Position numbers and translations under genes: made by a program. This document shows, in pieces, positions 5,732-6,801 of a stretch of DNA of 6,801 bases. A model generated the notes under the pieces. The model made no database searches. It was not told where the DNA came from and worked only from the letters and a program-made list of their open reading frames with translations. Position 1 is the stretch's first letter. The number at the start of each line of letters is the position of its first letter. Origin of the DNA: a bacterium. Lineage in GTDB: Bacteria > Desulfobacterota > Anaeroferrophillalia > Anaeroferrophillales > Anaeroferrophillaceae. Where the stretch lies: the NCBI GenBank assembly GCA_029940125.1, contig JAOZRP010000127.1, forward strand, positions 1 through 6,801, given 5' to 3'.

Positions 5732-6553
5732 ATGAATCCTGTCACCATCAACTCCACCATCGCGATCGGCAAGGGAAGGCCCCTGGCGCTGATCGCCGGG
5801 CCCTGCGTCATTGAAGACGAAAAGCTGGTGCTGGAAACAGCGGCCAGGGTGGCGGCAGTCTGTCGGGACCTGGAGATTCCTTATATTTTCAAGGCTTCCT
5901 ATGACAAGGCCAACCGCAGCAACCTGCTGTCATTTCGGGGACCGGGAATCGACCAGGGGCTTGAAATCCTGGCCCGGGTCAAAAATGAACTGGGAATTCC
6001 CGTGGTCACCGACGTCCATGATCAACATGAAGTGGAAAAGGTGGCTGAAGTTGTCGACATCATCCAGATTCCCGCCTTCCTCTGCCGCCAGACGGACCTG
6101 CTGCTGGCGGCCGGCAGAACCGGGAAGCCGCTAAACGTCAAAAAAGGACAGTTCATGGCCCCCGAAGACATGGGAAGCATCACCGGCAAAATCAACAGTA
6201 CCGGCAACGACAGGATTCTTTTGACCGAGCGGGGCACCACCTTCGGCTACCACAACCTGGTGGTCGATTTCCGCGGCATCCCCACCATGCAGGCAACCGG
6301 CTGCCCGGTGGTTTTCGACGCCACCCACTCGGTTCAACTGCCGGCAGCCCGGGGAACCTGTTCCGGCGGCGACCGGCAGATGGTTCCCACCCTGGCGGCG
6401 GCGGCCGCCGCAACCGGCGTCGACGCCCTGTTCATGGAGGTTCACCCGGATCCCGACCGGGCTTTGTGCGACGGGGCCAATTCGCTGCCGCTGGATCAAT
6501 TGAAGCCGCTGCTCATTCGCCTGCTGCGGATATGGGAGGCCGGGAAACAGTAA
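5732..6553 (+). CDS. kdsA: 3-deoxy-D-manno-octulosonate 8-phosphate synthase, metal-dependent class
   Basis: Condenses phosphoenolpyruvate with arabinose 5-phosphate to make Kdo-8-phosphate, the committed step to Kdo of lipopolysaccharide. The protein is a 273-residue TIM-barrel enzyme. Motifs are IAGPCVIE (21-28), FKASYDKANRSN (53-64), RGPG (69-72), TDVHD (93-97), IPAFLCRQTDLL (113-124), NVKKGQF (135-141), GYHNLVVDFRGIP (172-184), FDATHS (195-200), EVHPDPDRALCDG (236-248) and LPLDQL (252-257). Cys25 replaces the Asn of metal-independent E. coli KdsA. With His199, Glu236 and Asp247 it reproduces the spacing of the Aquifex metal site (Cys11, His185, Glu222, Asp233). ATG 5732 is 4 nt after the pyrG stop. 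The nearest GGAG is about 19 nt away, so coupled translation is likely. A longer TTG start at 5684 would run into pyrG and lacks conservation. The usual downstream Kdo/lipopolysaccharide-transport genes are absent from the window. Confidence 0.97.
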   Translation: MNPVTINSTIAIGKGRPLALIAGPCVIEDEKLVLETAARVAAVCRDLEIPYIFKASYDKANRSNLLSFRGPGIDQGLEILARVKNELGIPVVTDVHDQHEVEKVAEVVDIIQIPAFLCRQTDLLLAAGRTGKPLNVKKGQFMAPEDMGSITGKINSTGNDRILLTERGTTFGYHNLVVDFRGIPTMQATGCPVVFDATHSVQLPAARGTCSGGDRQMVPTLAAAAAATGVDALFMEVHPDPDRALCDGANSLPLDQLKPLLIRLLRIWEAGKQ

Positions 6554-6801
6554 CCGCTTTCAGCGGTCAGCTCCTGAACCAATGACTATCGCGTATTTGC
6601 TTTTGCATTACTCTGAAAACCATTGGAAACTTTAACCGGATGTTCCGGCATGGCTCTCGCTCATTCTCGCCGGCCGTCCATGGCCGGCTCCGAGGCGTCC
6701 GCCGCGAATCACATCGTGTGATTCGTTCGGCGGCCAAAACCGCTGCGAGCCAAGCCCGAACATCCTGAATGTATTTCCGACAATTTCTCAGTACTGTCCG
6801 G
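6554..6801. other. Non-coding region downstream of kdsA
   Basis: 248 bp after the last gene of the operon, with no credible open frame. The first 80 bp are AT-richer and contain only a short 6-bp hairpin right at the kdsA stop (6553-6567). The middle is occupied by the branched palindrome. The last 34 bp, up to the window edge, show nothing recognisable beyond an 8-bp palindrome, CAGTACTG. No canonical rho-independent terminator with a T tract is visible, so the operon either ends at the large stem structure or by another mechanism. Confidence 0.6.
6636..6767. repeat. Branched palindromic element: long terminal stem enclosing two hairpins
   Basis: The outer arms pair GGATGTTC (6638-6645) with GAACATCC (6758-6765). 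After a C/C mismatch, GGC (6647-6649) pairs with GCC (6754-6756); after an A/A mismatch, TGGCT (6651-6655) pairs with AGCCA (6748-6752); after a CT bulge, CGC (6658-6660) pairs with GCG (6745-6747). Inside are two hairpins. The first is GCCGGCC (6669-6675) / GGCCGGC (6682-6688) with loop GTCCAT. The second is CCGCCG plus CGAATCACA (6699-6713) / TGTGATTCG, TT bulge, CGGCGG (6717-6733) with loop TCG. This gives a three-way-junction fold. No open frame or T tract accompanies it. It may be a REP/BIME- or MITE-like repeat or a structured RNA; which one cannot be told from a single copy. Confidence 0.7.

Noticed and set aside
6553..6567. Hairpin ACCGCT-TTC-AGCGGT directly after kdsA as a terminator.
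   Set aside because: Only 6 bp, begins inside the stop codon and has no following T tract, so it does not meet the criteria for an intrinsic terminator.
6579..6626. Inverted pair CCAATG / CATTGG flanking 36 nt of AT-rich DNA.
   Set aside because: Six-base arms at this distance are expected by chance; no pairing extends beyond them.
6784..6801. TCAGTACTGTCCGG at the right edge resembles, from memory, the terminal sequence of some IS4-group elements.
   Set aside because: The window ends before any transposase or second inverted repeat can be seen, and the memory of the end sequence is not secure.

Overview
The window looks like chromosomal DNA of a Gram-negative bacterium of moderately high GC content. 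Kdo-8-phosphate synthase (KdsA) implies lipopolysaccharide. The short PyrE, the archaeal-type phosphoglycerate mutase/homoserine kinase family protein and the metal-dependent KdsA together suggest a deltaproteobacterium (Desulfobacterota). That taxonomic placement is inference; no rRNA or other marker is present.

Layout: (1) 76-892, minus strand: a crotonase-superfamily (enoyl-CoA hydratase/isomerase) gene and its 3' flank. (2) 893-1377: a 485-bp divergent intergenic region, more AT-rich than the genes. It holds a strong sigma70-type promoter facing right, a near-perfect palindrome overlapping its -35 box, a second inverted repeat nearer the crotonase gene with a weaker leftward promoter, and a degenerate 18-nt repeat tract. 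(3) 1378-6553, plus strand: five tightly packed genes that read as one operon: pyrE, a receiver-RsbW-like ATPase fusion, apgM, pyrG and kdsA. Junctions are about 0-3 nt, a 4-nt overlap, 16 nt and 4 nt. (4) 6554-6801: non-coding DNA dominated by a 132-bp palindrome that can fold into a long stem capped by two hairpins.

How the genes relate: PyrE makes OMP, the precursor of UMP. PyrG turns UTP into CTP. KdsA makes Kdo-8-phosphate, and Kdo is later activated with CTP to CMP-Kdo for lipid A core assembly. The operon therefore couples nucleotide supply with a CTP-consuming envelope pathway. Two less obvious members sit between pyrE and pyrG: a response regulator fused to an anti-sigma/partner-switching type ATPase, and an alkaline-phosphatase-superfamily protein that could be a phosphoglycerate mutase or a homoserine kinase.

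No tRNA, rRNA, CRISPR array, complete insertion sequence or toxin-antitoxin gene pair was recognised. Most of the window is ordinary metabolism. The points worth a second look are the branched palindrome after kdsA, the operator-like palindrome on the operon promoter, the embedded signalling fusion, and the atypical active site of the crotonase-family protein.
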